This document shows positions 24,661 to 37,247 of a DNA stretch of 64,000 nt, piece by piece. The notes under the pieces are model-generated. The model did not search any database. It was not told the DNA's origin and saw nothing but the letters and a program-made list of their open reading frames with translations. Made by a program: the position numbers and the translations under genes. The first letter of the stretch is position 1, and every line of letters begins with the position of its first letter. This DNA is from Solen grandis (lineage: Eukaryota; Mollusca; Bivalvia; Adapedonta; Solenidae), in assembly GCA_021229015.1 (NCBI GenBank), contig CM037783.1, positions 31,128,088 through 31,192,087 on the forward strand, in the 5' to 3' direction.

Positions 24661-27600
24661 AAAATAGTTCCTTTATCTAGTTGAAACGTTGCTGACGTGA
24701 AACAAGTATTCTGTCAAATCTCTTAAACAGTGTAAAATCACTTAAAATTATAAATGGCCACCAGAACAACCGAGATTGTGATAATTTATTCCACATCGAT
24801 AAAAAAAGTTAATTTTACTAAAACAAAATTATAGATTTCTATGGTCTGAAAGGCTTTCTGGACCGACACGCTCTGTACCATATCATTATTTTTATATTTA
24901 ACAATATCTTTCCATTCTATTCATAATAAAGGTATCAGAAAAAAACATAGATTTCTTATATAAATAAAAATCTAACCGAACGTTATTTCCAGTTTTGACG
25001 CAGCCAAAGTCTGTTTCAGATTTGCAATACAATTTAACTGGAATAAAGAGTATGGCAAGTGTTCCGTCTGGAATAGGAAATATAAATGTAATAATGCTGT
25101 CGTATATTAACGTGTTTCAAATGTTATATTAGAAATGGGAAGCTATAATTTCTTCATAACAACAAATAATGAAGATATGTAAAATATCTCCTATTTATCT
25201 CATATATTTTACGTTTGGTTTGCAGCAATGTGGTAAAATAAATCACGAACCGAACTTAGCTGTTAAATTATATGCACAAAAATATAGATTTTTTTTAAAG
25301 ACTTCCCAAGGCTGTATTTATTTGTATTTTTCTATTTTATATAACGTATTGTCTCAGTGTTTTGTGTGTGTGTGTTGCCATATTTATTCACCTTCTTCTG
25401 GAGTTGGTTTATGTTTAATATATGTGGGATTCCTAACAGGACACTTTTGTCCTTCCTGAGAAAAAACTGTAATCGAATAATATTAAAGCATTGTTAACTG
25501 TCAGATAGTTGAAAAGGTAAACGCATATAACTGAAACAAAATTATTGCTGTTTAAATGTAGTTATCATTCTAAATGTGACTTATAATTTTCTTAATATTT
25601 TTTGTTGTTGTATTTTTATATAGCAGAGCTCTTGGCAACAAATGTTTTCCTTTCTCAATAAATGCAGATGGCTTTGTTTGCAATAAGTAGATTCATATGG
25701 TGCTCAAAATTAAATGTGTTATACCGAGTCTTTGTAATTCATAGGAAAAAAAAATGTATTTTTTAAGGAAAAAAATATTTCCTAATTTTTGCCGTTCTAT
25801 GTCTTAATCTAAAATATTGAAGATATGATGCAATAGGCAAATAAATGAGAGGCTTGCTTTTAGAGAGATATTTCTTCTAAATTTTAAATGGGTACAGAGC
25901 TTTTACAACACGAAAAATGATGCCTTCACTCAATTTGAGAAAATATACAAAATGTAGGCTAATAATTGTATTTCAGAATGGAAATGACAAAAGAATGATT
26001 TAAAGAATACAAAAATACCATGATCAATATTGCAAAAACATATGAAACCAGCTTCAAGAACTGAACGATTTATTACAATCAATAAGGGCTGAAAATGATG
26101 CCAAATTTAGGATATTTCAATGGCATAATATTTTTTTTTTTTGTGAAATAAGAAACCGAAAGAATTTCTACCTATTTTCTCTTCCAACTCGGAATTAAAG
26201 TGATATATTTCATCATATATGTACTGCATATCTATTTTTTTATCTTTCCTTTCTTCTGAATTCAATTATTTTCACTTACTCTTAGTACGAGTAAAACCCT
26301 TTACATCTGCATCAAATGCTATTGACACGATTAACGGATAAGCTATTTAAAAACTGTCATCAAGACGGCTTTTGACAAGCACATGTTAATATAGCTTCAC
26401 AAGCAACAATATAATATGAATAATAAATAACTAGGGAAACAGACTATGTCTCTGTCTCTTAGACTGACGACAGTGGCATTATCAAATAGAAGATTATATA
26501 TGTCCATAGTGGTTTATTACTTCATTTATTTCCTTTTGATAAATAGGGTATCTAATCAGCTAAACAAGTTTTGACATACCGAGCACCTTCTATGTGATCA
26601 TATATACACTAAAAGCTTTGGTCTAGAAAATATTGTTTCTTTCTATGAAGAAGGTAATGTCTTACTATGTATTTTTTTCTAAACGCGATGATTTTTTTTC
26701 AACGTGATTTCATACAAGATAACGACAAATGTATATGTCGATTGAAGAATCAGAACGGAAGTATAGGTGTATCTTATCATTAACAAATGGGAATAAATTT
26801 GAATTATTTAGAAGCGATCAGAAAACACTTTGGAGAACAGGTTGAAGAATTCACCACTCTTAAGTCATCTATTACATGGAAATCTTTGGAGATAAACCAT
26901 GAAGCGCAAACTACGATCTTCATCAATATGTAAGTATTGTATACCGTAACCATTGGACTCCGGTAAACACAAAAGCATGCGCACACAATGTTTGAAGAGA
27001 TAATGTATTGAAATCACAATACAATAATGAAAGGATCGACCTTACAACATACTGAGTGAAACATACTAGACTTTCATCTGAAATAAGCTTATGTAGACAC
27101 GGGTTAGATATTCAATCTCAATAACCGAGTAGCTTCATCAGCAGCCAATGATACAGATGTATGAGTGGCAGCAAATATAGCCTGGAGAGTTAATGTAAAT
27201 CAATCATCCAAATCCCCATCTGAACGTAAATGCATGTCAGTACTAATCTAAACTTTAAAAGGGAAAATGAATGATAATCATGTATTTCAATGGGGGCTTT
27301 TATTTGAAGAAAAAATAGATGTCATTTTATTGCAACTCTGATGTCACTACTATTCATTGCTGAAATTGATATTCAAAATTAGAATTTTCCTTTGTTGAAG
27401 TCGCTTGACATATTCGCTTAAGTTTTATATTATGCATATGAACAGCAAAATTGATATGCTATTTACATGTGAAATAATGAAAATACGATTAAATCTGTAA
27501 AATGACCTATTTTATTATTAAAATTGTTTGGACTCACCAATGACTTACTCTGGCAATCACGTAACATTATCTAAAAGTGTTACGTAGAAAGTCCGAACTA

Positions 27601-29580
27601 TTAAAGATAATCAAATATCATTTATCTTATCAAATATTGTGCAACTTTATTACCATGTTCAAGGAAAGCAATTTAATATACAATATTGAAACTTTAACTG
27701 ATGAATAATTCAATTTTCCCGCGAATGTATAATATTTAAACACCACATGAATTTTAAAGACAAAATAGTTCCATTACGAAAATACTAATAGTGTTCAGCC
27801 TTAATTTATGATACGAAGATTTTATTCAATGACGGCATCTACTGCTTCTACTGAAACATTAAATGCAATTGATCAATATTGTTTCAAGTTAATTTAAAAA
27901 TATTTCAAAAATATATTCAATTTATCTTTCAATCTTTGAATTAATTTGATCATAAATTATCTATCTATATTGCACCATTATTACGGCAGTGGAAGATCGC
28001 ATCCTCGGTCAAGCAATATCGACATTTAAACAACCGTTGTCTACGACGTTTTACACCTCTGCAGATTAATTTGGTGACTAATTGTATAAGATAAATCATG
28101 GATTATTATAAAAGAATAAGAACATTAAGATAAAGCATCGGCATCAGTATAAAACGAAACAGTGTATACAATATATTTGACCATTGCTTTTACAACCTTG
28201 ACTTGGACTATTACAACCTTGGCATCGGATATTACATTTTTTAAATTATATAGGCATTTTGACATTGAATATTACAATTTAATTTTTTATTTAAATACAT
28301 ATCTTTTACGACTACAAAATGAGGGATAATATAAACATATCAGTATGACTAATATTTAAATGTATCATTATTTGTCATGCCTTAAAGAAAACATGAAATA
28401 TTCTAACAAATAATGGTGTCACTTTACAAAATAAAACGTCATACCAGTAAATAGATTTCAATATAGAGTGGAAAGTATTATATGAAATATAATCTTTATT
28501 TAGTAGAGGATCTTTTATAAAGATTGTCCTTTGTTATATTTGGTGAAACACTTTTGCCGACACAACGCAAAACAATTTCTAATGTGGTGATGATAGGCAG
28601 GTCTTTATTCTGTTGTCAAGCTGATGAAGGCCTTTATTGATATTGTATATAACTGAACCTGAAATGCAGCAATATAGAACCTGCCATAGAACATCTTTCC
28701 AGTAAAACAGATATCTGAAACGAATCATAATGCATTCATTCAATTCCATTTTTGGTAAATAACATCAATACATATAGCATATATAGGGATGCAGATAAGT
28801 AAATGGAGTGTTGCTTTTATAAAGTAGAGGATACATTTTAAAGAACATCCTTTGATATAAATATGACGTGACTATGAAATATGCATCTCCATTATGTTGT
28901 TAAGCTTTAGATGATAGTGGATTTACAATATTAAACTTTTAAGACAAGATGATTGTCTGCGGTAATTTTAGGAAAATTCTTGGTTAATGAAAGGATAACC
29001 GTATATATACGTCTCTTTTAACTAATGGTATAAATAATTCTTGCACAAAGAGTGTTGATGAAACGGTATATCTGCAATTAGAACTATAATACTAGGTAAT
29101 ATAAATTAATTTTGGCATGAATGCAAAGATTCATTTTCTTTACAACGAAATAACTTCGCTTAATATATATACTCCATGCGAAACAAATCAGGAAGCGACG
29201 AGAAAAGATATAAATTGAGAAGATTTTGTCTATAATTTTCTGATTTAGAATTCAATCGGTAGCATTATTCAATGCACAGTACATTTAAATGCGATGTTTA
29301 CTCATGTTATTTATAAATTGGACTGGTTACTCCCTATTTTGTATAATTCAGCACAACAAGCACTCTCTAACATATCGGCTTACATTACATTCAACTCTGT
29401 GGTAGGCTCAGAAAGTAGTTCCAAATTTGTGCAATCTAAAGCAGTTGTACCGTCATTCAGACCGTTGTTGACATTTTCACGCTGTTTATCTCTCAGCACA
29501 AGATTCTCGTCGCTATGATGCACAATGCTACTCATCTGTCCATTTCATTTATTTACATCTGCGGATTGTTCCCATCTGCG

Positions 29581-29606
29581 TAATAATTATTATTATTATT
29601 ATACCA
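29581..29606 (-). repeat. LINE 3' tail microsatellite
   Basis: TAATAATTATTATTATTATT on the plus strand is the short repeat tail that ends the LINE. It marks the 3' junction. Confidence 0.8.
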
Positions 29607-30107
29607 CATTTATATAGCACTCTTTTCATAGCAATGTACGTTCAAAAGTGCTTTACAATTGCATTCAGAAACACACACACATACACACAAATCACCACGC
29701 TCACTCACATTGTAATATAAAAATATATTATATAAAACATATAATTAATAAAGCATCAGGTTTCTGATGGAGGAATTAGATAAAGTTAACTCCCCCAACA
29801 GCAAGGAACCAAGTAACTGCAGTAAAATGAAATAAACTAAAAATGATTAAAATAACTGATTCACTAACAGTAAATCATGATTAGAAAGTCCTTGAACAGT
29901 TACCGGTTAACAGTCAGGTCAGCTAACTATCAACAGACTGAAAACCTTAGTAGTAACTGACTAAAAGTCAAGTATCCTAGCCAGAAGCGGACTCAGTTCT
30001 CAGTTGTGACACTGTAACAGTCAAGTCGAATAACTGTCCTTGGACAGAAATCACTAGTAGTGACCGACTAACAGTCAGGTCAGCTAACAGTTAAGGACTA
30101 ACTCCAA

Positions 30108-30260
30108 AATACAGTAGTGACCAACTGAAACTGATGTCATCTAAAAGATGACAAACCAAATACAGTAGTGACAACTGAAACTGATGTCATCTAAAAGATG
30201 ACAACCAAATACAGTAGTGACCAACTGAAACTGATGTCATCCAAAAGATGACAAACCAAA
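30108..30260 (-). repeat. Three ~50-bp tandem repeats with a hairpin, LINE 3' UTR
   Basis: Units start at about 30109, 30160 and 30210. Each contains TGTCATCTAAAAGATGACA, an 8-bp inverted repeat around AAA. In the third unit one base differs (CATCC). Looser repeats of an AACAGTCAGGTCAGCTAAC type precede them (29880-30090). Confidence 0.8.
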
Positions 30261-30272
30261 AGTATCCAAAGA

Positions 30273-31874
30273 TCAATTTCTATATGCTTGGAGGCAAAGG
30301 TGTGTCTTTAATGCCCTTTTGAAAGAATCCATTGTGTTTAAATGTCTAATTCCGATAGGAAGAGAGTTCCAGAGTTTTGGTGCAGCATATGCGAAACATC
30401 TATCCCCATATGTCACAGTCCGACATTTTGGTACTACAAGTTTGAGAGAATCACTCTGAGATCGCAATTGTCTTTTTGGTTGGTAGATTTCCAACATTGT
30501 CTTGATATAAGTTGGTGCTTCATTGTGCAGTGCCTTGTAGGTTAGAGTGAGAATTTTGTATTGAATCCTACTTTGTACAGGAAGCCAGTGAAGTTCTTTC
30601 AAAACAGGGGTTATATGGTCATATCGAGAGGTTTTTGTTATCAGCCGAGCAGCTGTATTCTGCACATTTTATAACTTGTTTAAAATGCTCTTTGGTGTTC
30701 CCTGCAGAAGAGAGTTACAGTAGTCCATTTTCGAGGTTACAAGGGAATTCACTAGAACCTTTGTTGCATCATCTGTTAGATATTTTCTGATGTGACCAAT
30801 TTGGCGTATCTGCCCATAACACGACCTGCTGACCGCAATGACATGTTGATCCATAGTCATGTTGGAGTCCAACATTGAACCAAGGTTTCTGACAGATGGA
30901 GATTGGACGATCACAGAATCCCCAACTTTGACAGATATGTCTTTTACAAGTGCAGCATTCCGGTTTGAACTAAATACAATAACCTCAGTCTTTTCTGCAT
31001 TTAATTTCAGCATATTGCAGTTCATCCACGACTCAATCTCTTGGAGACAGTTTTCAACTCGGGCTATTGTTACAGTTTCATTTGCTTTATCGATAGGTTT
31101 GAAAGAAATGTACAACTGGGAATCATCAGCATAGAAATGATGTTCGAGCCCATGTTTCCTACAAATGTCACCAATGGGTTTTGTGTACATTGTGTAAAAT
31201 TTTGGACCAAGTACTGATCCCTGTGGAACACTGAAACTCATATGAACAGGTTTTGACAGTTTTCCATCGATACACACTGTTTGTGAACGACCAGATAGAT
31301 ATGACCTCACCCAGGAAAGAGGTTTGTCTGCAATCCCAAAGTCATTCTCCAGTCGGTTTAATAGTGTTGCATGGTCAATCGTATCGAAGGCTGCTGACAA
31401 ATCCAGAAGTACAAGGATTGTAACATTATTCTGATCGAGGGAATGAAGGATATCATTTTGTACTTTTACTAAGGCAGTTTCAGTTGAATGAAATTTTCTA
31501 TATGCCGATTGGTTTTCTTCATGTAGGTTGTTTTGAACTAAATGTTCTTCAAGTCGAGCGCTCACCACTTTTTCAAGCACTTTGGACACAAATGGTAAGT
31601 TTGAGACAGGTCTGTAGTTCTTGAATGTGTTTTTATCTAGGTTCGGTTTTTTTATCAGTGGTCTAACACGAGAAGTTTTAAAAGGCACTGGTACATGAGA
31701 TGTGTCCAATGACACATTGATAATTTTTGTCAATACTGGCAGAAGTTCATTAAGGCAGGATTTCAAAAGCCAGGTTGGAATAGGATCTAGTTCACAGGAT
31801 TTGTTTGGCGAGATGTTTATTATCTTTTGTACCTCCTCCTCTGATGCTTTATTGAAAACTTTCAATTTACTCAA
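30273..31874 (-). pseudogene. LINE ORF2, C-terminal part: reverse transcriptase and C-terminal domain
   Basis: This continues ORF2 after the frameshift. The first 401 codons hold the reverse transcriptase: [10 protein letters not shown] (86-95), [14 protein letters not shown] (Asp158 is the motif A metal ligand), [10 protein letters not shown] (215-224) and FYADDSQLY (YADD at 248-251). All three catalytic aspartates are present. An in-frame TAA at 30669-30671 follows NKL. The frame then goes on unchanged for 130 codons with VQNTAARL, ITPVLKELHWLPVQ, LTYKALH and WNSLP, the conserved C-terminal domain of L2/CR1-type proteins. Related proteins usually have Gln-Arg/Asn at this point, so CAA to TAA is the simple explanation. 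The domain order and the LHWLPV signature place it in the CR1/L2 group; the exact clade needs a tree. Confidence 0.92.
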
Positions 31875-33529
31875 GGTTGAAGAATGAAAACACTGTTAAG
31901 ACAGTTGGAATTATTTTGTTTTTGAGCTTTTATATAATTTCTGATGTTTTCAACTTTACTTATGAAGAAATCACTGAACTTCTGAGCAAGTTCTTCAGAG
32001 GATTTACTGGCTGGATGGACAATTTCACTAGGACCTTCAAGGAGGTGTTTTGTAATTTTGAACAGACTCTTCTGGTCATGTCCACATGATGAAACTTTTT
32101 CAGAGTAATAATCAACCCTAGCTTTTGTTAACATTTTGTTAACTGTTGCACATTGATTCCGATAGATTTGATAGTCAATTGATAATTTGGTTTTCCTCCA
32201 TTTCCGCTCTAATTTACGTTTAGTGTGTTTAGCTTCATGGAGTTCCTCAGTGAACCAAAGGCAGGTGGGTCGTAGCGTTATAGTCTTCTTGTGTAGTGGA
32301 GCATGCTTTTCGACCAATGCAGATAATTCATTATTATAGGCAAAAACTAATTCTTCTGTGTCTTGGCACTGGTCAATGTTACAAAAAAGGTTTGATGTTT
32401 TAATGTCTGCTTTGAAGGATTCAGTATCAATAGATCTAAGTTTTCGGTATGCAACTGTTTTTCTTATTGGTGCTGGCTTTTCTGCTTTGGCATTGAAAAT
32501 AATTGCATAGTGGTCTTTCGCTATTTTGCCTGTGCTATCGGACAATCCTTGATCTGTTACTAATATCCCAGTGATTGTTTTGTCGACCTCTCTGGTAATA
32601 AGTACATCTAGAATGTGACCACGCACATGTGTGGGCTCTTTAACATGTTGCAACATACCAAATGACTGCAATGTACTGTTGAATTTCATGGTATCAAGGT
32701 CACTGGGGCTGTCTAGATGGAAGTTTAAGTCTCCAGTTATGATGAAGTTTTTATCTATTGTTGCATATTTAGATAAATATTTGGGCCATTCTTCTTCAAG
32801 AAACACACTCGATTTCAAACCATTTGCTTTAGATGGTGGTGGTCTGTAAATAACAGTTATTCTCAGTGAGTAATCTTTTATCGTTGCATTACAATCTAAA
32901 TGTTCAAAAGTGGAAAACGCGTTATCACTGGTTGAAGATATGATCTTAATGTCTATGTTACTTTTATGAATCAGGGCAACCCCTCCCCCACGCCTACTGC
33001 CATTTCTGGGGACTTGTTTAATTTTGTAACCTTCTGGTAGCAGTTCACCAATACAAGCTTTATCTTTTGAAGATCCTAGCCAAGTTTCTGTCACTGCAAC
33101 AAGATCTAAGTCATTTGAGGAAATAAAGTCATTAAGAGCCAAGGATTTGTTTTTGATTGAACGAGGATTTATGCAACAAATTTTTATATTTTTCTGACCG
33201 TTAGTGATTGTTTGAGATTCAAATTGTATTCTTTTGTTACAGTTCCAAGACTTGTCTAACTCTCCTCTACTTTTTGACAGATTGTTTGTTTCCCTATTTG
33301 AAGTGACTGTAGAAATTTCTTGTGGTAAAGTTATTATGTTGTTGATATTAACACCATTATTTGTATCCCATTCACGCTTTATTTGTCCCTTTCCACCTCG
33401 GGCACCTCTGTATTTCAATATATGGAAAGATTTCAAAAGTGCTAAGGTTTCATTGTTTGGTTTGATAACCTGCCTTGGCACCTTTGCACAATGGAGTAAT
33501 TGTTCTCTATTGTACTGAATAAAACACAT
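31871..33529 (-). pseudogene. LINE ORF2, N-terminal part: apurinic-like endonuclease (APE/EEP family)
   Basis: The 552-residue open frame starts at an ATG and begins with a basic leader (KYRGARGGKG, about 39-48) that resembles the leader of L2/CR1 ORF2 proteins. The endonuclease runs from about 115 to 345: NPRSIKNK (Asn121), VAVTETWLG (Glu148), GGGVALIH (181-188), VIYRPPP, ITGDLNF (Asp267, Asn269), GHILDVL (His305, Asp308) and KDHYAI (Asp339, His340). These are the metal- and phosphate-binding positions of the family, which nicks the target DNA to prime reverse transcription. The usual SDH end motif reads KDH here, so Ser is replaced but the catalytic pair is kept. The frame ends at 31871, just where the reverse transcriptase frame opens in another phase. 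A single-base indel near 31880-31890 is the likely cause. Confidence 0.9.
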
Positions 33530-33530
33530 T

Positions 33531-34030
33531 TTATGGTGAGATTTTGTTCACTAAAAAGTCATGCATTTATATGAAAGAAAAAAAGAATAAATCCTATATA
33601 AATCCAATTTCTTTTGCAATTTTCTCATAAATTAAAGAAATATTTCACAAAAAAAAAATGCTGTATGATATTCCTTGAATGTTCATAAAGCACTGTGTCA
33701 AAAATCTAGTTTGTGAGAACACTGTAAATCGCTATAAATTCAAGTTTTTGTCAGAGCAAAATTTCTGCAGCCTACACCTGGCGCATTATTATTGTATCAG
33801 TAATAAGGCAGGAAATAGTTCTCATTATAAAAAAAAATCATTTTCCATTCGTTTTATGGTGTTTCAAAAATTTATTCTTCAATGTTACTCTACTTTAGAT
33901 CCTTAAAATACATCTCAATGTACGGTAAATAATTGTTTTCCGTTTTGACAAGATTCTTGTCATTGAGCCCATTGCAGAGAGGGTTTAATGAGGAATGAAC
34001 GACAACTCTGCTTAAGATTGCATAACAAGT
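33531..34030. other. LINE 5' flank, no counterpart in copies 1 and 2
   Basis: AT-rich sequence between the LINE ORF and the point where copy 3 becomes alignable again. It could be LINE 5' UTR or older host sequence. No protein is supported. Confidence 0.4.
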
Positions 34031-35474
34031 TCTATCAAAAATACTTTCAAGATATACAAAACATGTTGTCACATGACTGGTTAAAAAAAGTCTAGTAATT
34101 CAACCATATCGTTTTACCCACTTCATCAGAAATAACTGTTAAAGCAATCTTAACTCTTTCCGATATTTATAACGATATATTGAATATCCATTTGACAGTA
34201 GACAATATGATATCCAATGGAAACTAGCAATGGGATGTAAACCACGTGACCTTGTAATAAGGTCATTGTGAGGTTGCCATTAACACTCACAATTTAAAAG
34301 GAAATTAAGGACATCAATTGATATTACAAATAAACGACATACCATTTCATTAAATAGCTGGTTTACTCGATATATCAATATCCATAACACATGTACCTTG
34401 GTAAGGAAATATAAAAGAGACACGATAGGTCAAACTTCCGCCATCTGACGTTATGCGGATTACTCGAAACTGTTCAATACTGTCATTTTATTACATGGCG
34501 ATAATATAAATGGATGTCTTTATGTCTTAAACAAATATTCACGGATGGTTCTTATACGTCGGGAACTATCCCTTTGTTAGGTTACTTTGACATAATGTAT
34601 GTTACAGAGACATGTCATCACCGTCACTGTTTAAATATATGTCTTTCGACCTTAAACCTATATATACTATCTTGTGAGAATTGCTGACAATTCCATTTAA
34701 AGGAACTAATCTTCAAAAAACTTCTAAAATGTCAAATCTTGTAAAAGTGGAAATACAGTATTTATCGACAAAAACTAAAACGCCCTATGGAAAATGACGG
34801 GTGACATAATTGATACTGCCGCTGTCGTCGTTTTATATGAACAAATTGCTGTATTTAGGTTATATCGTTTTTTTTTCTGTTGATCATTTAAAAAAAAAAA
34901 TAGTGTATAGGAGATACTAGAAGGTATAATGTACAAATAAATTCGCTTGACAAGAGCTGTTCTTGGTGCAGTTTCCAAATTGCCTTTCTATGATATATGT
35001 CGGCAACATTATGTAAAGATATGAAGAAAGAATTTCTAAATGGGAAATAACTCTGAAGAATAAGAAAATGTATTTCATTCGAAATTAGAAAAAAAAATTA
35101 ATCAGGTCTGTCAGACAAAATATTTGTATACAAATATTAAACTCCCATTTATATAGGAATAATTAAATACAAGATAAATTTTCTTTCCCATACCTTTAGA
35201 ATATCAATTAACAGAATACGAGAAGCAGAAAATAAGTTTCACATTTCTATCAAAACATGTATAAAGCTTTTAATAACTTTGCCACCTTTGTTAATCTTTT
35301 AGATCTATGCTGTTCATATCAAAAATGAGAGTGTAAAGTATTATTCATTTTTCTTAAATAGGTTTAAAGGACAAAATTTGGATAGCATAAACCTGTCTAT
35401 TAATTGTATTATTATTTATGTTTTTTCGTATTCTCCTTGCAACAAATATTCACATATGTAATGAGGAGAGATTT

Positions 35475-35550
<76 letters not shown>
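35475..35550 (+). repeat. (AAC)25 microsatellite
   Basis: 76 uninterrupted bases of AAC repeat inside copy 3. At the same place copy 1 (about 13855) and copy 2 (about 23110) have only AAATAAAGAAAAACAC or AAATAACAAAACAAC. The expansion is therefore private to copy 3. The poly-threonine frame through it is an artefact. Confidence 0.95.
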
Positions 35551-36460
35551 GTTTTCCCGTTTGATAACTTATATCTTTTACCTTGTTAACTTGTTAATGA
35601 TGACTCTCTGTATACAGCCCAAATTCTCGTAAAACAAAGGAAAAAAAGTTTGAATTTAGTTCTTTGAAGATATTTTTTTTTAAAAATGTGATAACGTACC
35701 GGATTTCGTACCGGAAGTACCGCATAGTTCCGTTTGGAATCCACATGAGAGTTACCTCCCTTCCCATGATAAGGAAGATATATCTGACAGTACGTTTTTC
35801 TTTCTTATTTGTGAGTGGGATGGGGGTGGTTGGGCTTGATGCGTGCATAGAATGCCCCAAGATACTTGAATTTAATGAGCAAACATGTAGCTCACGCAGC
35901 TTAAAATATGATAGCAACAAAATATTTGATTAGTCCTTAAAATGTATTTTCTCTCCACTTACAAAGCAAACATAAGATTAATTCCTATGCAAAGATTGTA
36001 TAGCTTAAGGTTATCGAAATCAAGAAAACCAAGAACAAATTACGCCACGAAATATGAAATATCTGTAGTATGATGGAGCAATTGTGATAGTTTTCTGTTT
36101 TAAATAAATCAAACGTCACATTCATTTTCAAATGACGGGATATTTCATATCAAAAGACAAAGCGTATCATATAAATCTACTAAAATATGTAAAAAAAGGA
36201 AAATCCTTTCACGCATTTTATGTTGGATTTGCCTACGGAGAATATTATATAGGATGTTTCAGTTGGACACAATTTTACTAAATCCATTTGAAACGTCAAA
36301 ATAAATGGGAAATCTTTGAAGTGAAATGCATTGTATGTTTTCAATATAAATTTTGTAGAGTACACAATGTAATATCCATACACGTTTTATGATTAAATGT
36401 ATTTCTAACAATGCATTAATTAAAATATTTGAATCCAACATTATCAAAACTTTAAAAAAA

Positions 36461-36545
36461 GGGGGGGGGGGGGTGCTTATAGTCGATAATAGTCGCATTG
36501 CTCAGGCCTTCACCGCTGAGGGTTCGAATCCCAGCACTCGGACTT
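36461..36545 (+). mobile_element. Poly(G)13 followed by a SINE family A head
   Basis: Thirteen G (36461-36473) precede TCGCATTGCTCAGGCCTTCA and GAGGGTTCGAATCCC (B box, 36516-36530). The CCTTCACCGCTGAGGGTTCG block matches the CCCCTCACCGATTGGGTTCG of the SINE at 48255-48497. Only three base pairs of a T-arm form, so it is not a working tRNA. Confidence 0.55.
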
Positions 36546-36907
36546 TTCATTTGCGCCTGTCAATTTTAATTCAATGGGACGCTACTCTACCCGATACATC
36601 TTGATAATCGTTAAAGACTTAATCCATATGGATCTGGTGACGCAATCTACGATATTCTTCACTTGTGTTGTCAATGAAACAGAATGTCATGGTCACGAAT
36701 TAAATGTTCAACATCCAGACTGAACTAATATTTTTAATACTGTAACTACTAATTAATTGCATACCTATGAGACTGGTTAAGCACTGAACATATATCGTAT
36801 ATTAAGTGATAATTGCAGTTATGTTTATATGTGTGTATGTGTAAGTATGCATGTTTGTATGGCTGAATGCATTGGATAGTATTTTCTTTACTATTTTTTA
36901 AGTCTGT

Positions 36908-36948
36908 TTTTTTGGGTTTAACGTCCCACCAACAACACTTCAGTCATT
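36908..36948 (-). mobile_element. SINE 3' tail fragment
   Basis: The minus strand reads AATGACTGAAGTGTTGTTGG and then TGGGACGTTAAACCC, the conserved tail shared by the SINEs of this window. Confidence 0.7.
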
Positions 36949-37247
36949 ATTTTTGTTGTAACTCTTGAATAAGTTATATGAAAGGATGGGTAGATGGATG
37001 TATTTTTGATATACTTTTCTTTACTATTTCTTGAAGTGACTAAATTGCAAGATGACGAAATACATCTTGATATAAAATGCATATGTGCGTGCCAATAGCT
37101 GTTTTTGCAAATTGAATTGCAAATTTTTCGATTCATTAAAACATCTACGTAATTATTTTATAAAGAGTTTTCTCAAAAAGTAAGGGCGGTGGGGGGGATT
37201 GTTAATGGATACTAACATGAAAAGGTTCAACACGTGATAGCATGTTT

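Larger units (their letters stand above)
16441..26141 (+). repeat. Tandem large repeat, copy 2 (~9.7 kb)
   Basis: It begins TGTGAAATGAAAAACTTAAG, the counterpart of 9375 and 26142. It is the most complete copy: it contains everything aligned in copy 1 plus the SINE-bearing 3' part also seen in copy 0. Private insertions are a SINE piece (16870-16992), a TA-flanked element (17952-18135) and a 1.55-kb segment (21062-22618). No conserved open frame is present. Confidence 0.8.
29581..33530 (-). mobile_element. Near-complete CR1/L2-like LINE, minus strand, disabled by two lesions
   Basis: Read from 33530 down, the element has an endonuclease/reverse transcriptase ORF and a ~690-bp 3' UTR. It ends in a short TAATAA-type tail at 29581-29606 (ATT repeats on the plus strand). 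The sequence just before the tail, AGTGCTATATAAATGTGG on the minus strand, is a 3' end I recognise from L2-type LINEs of marine animals. No ORF1 was identified upstream of 33529, so the copy may be 5' truncated or of a one-ORF type. It sits inside copy 3 of the large tandem repeat. Only one frameshift and one stop break the ORF, which suggests a fairly recent insertion. Confidence 0.9.
26142..36420 (+). repeat. Tandem large repeat, copy 3 (~10.3 kb, split by a LINE)
   Basis: It starts TGTGAAATAAGAAACCGAAA. Landmarks shared with copy 2 run to 29360 (GGTTACTCCCTATTTTGTAT, against 20257). They resume at about 34050 (CACGTGACCTTGTAAT at 34240, against 20521) and continue past the (AAC)n tract to TTTTATGATTAAATGTAT near 36390. 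The missing middle is replaced by the LINE at 29581-33530 and its flanks. Copy 3 is more diverged from copies 1 and 2 than they are from each other. Confidence 0.75.

Noticed and set aside
29581..29606. CRISPR or bacterial mobile element signals
   Set aside because: The whole window has eukaryotic character (tRNA-SINEs, LINEs, microsatellites). No spacer-type array or bacterial gene was seen.
35404..35589. Poly-threonine open frame
   Set aside because: It is the (AAC)n microsatellite read on the plus strand, without coding context.
36480..36545. Possible tRNA gene (exact GGTTCGAATCCC)
   Set aside because: The T-arm pairs at only three positions and no acceptor or anticodon arm forms. The sequence matches a SINE head.
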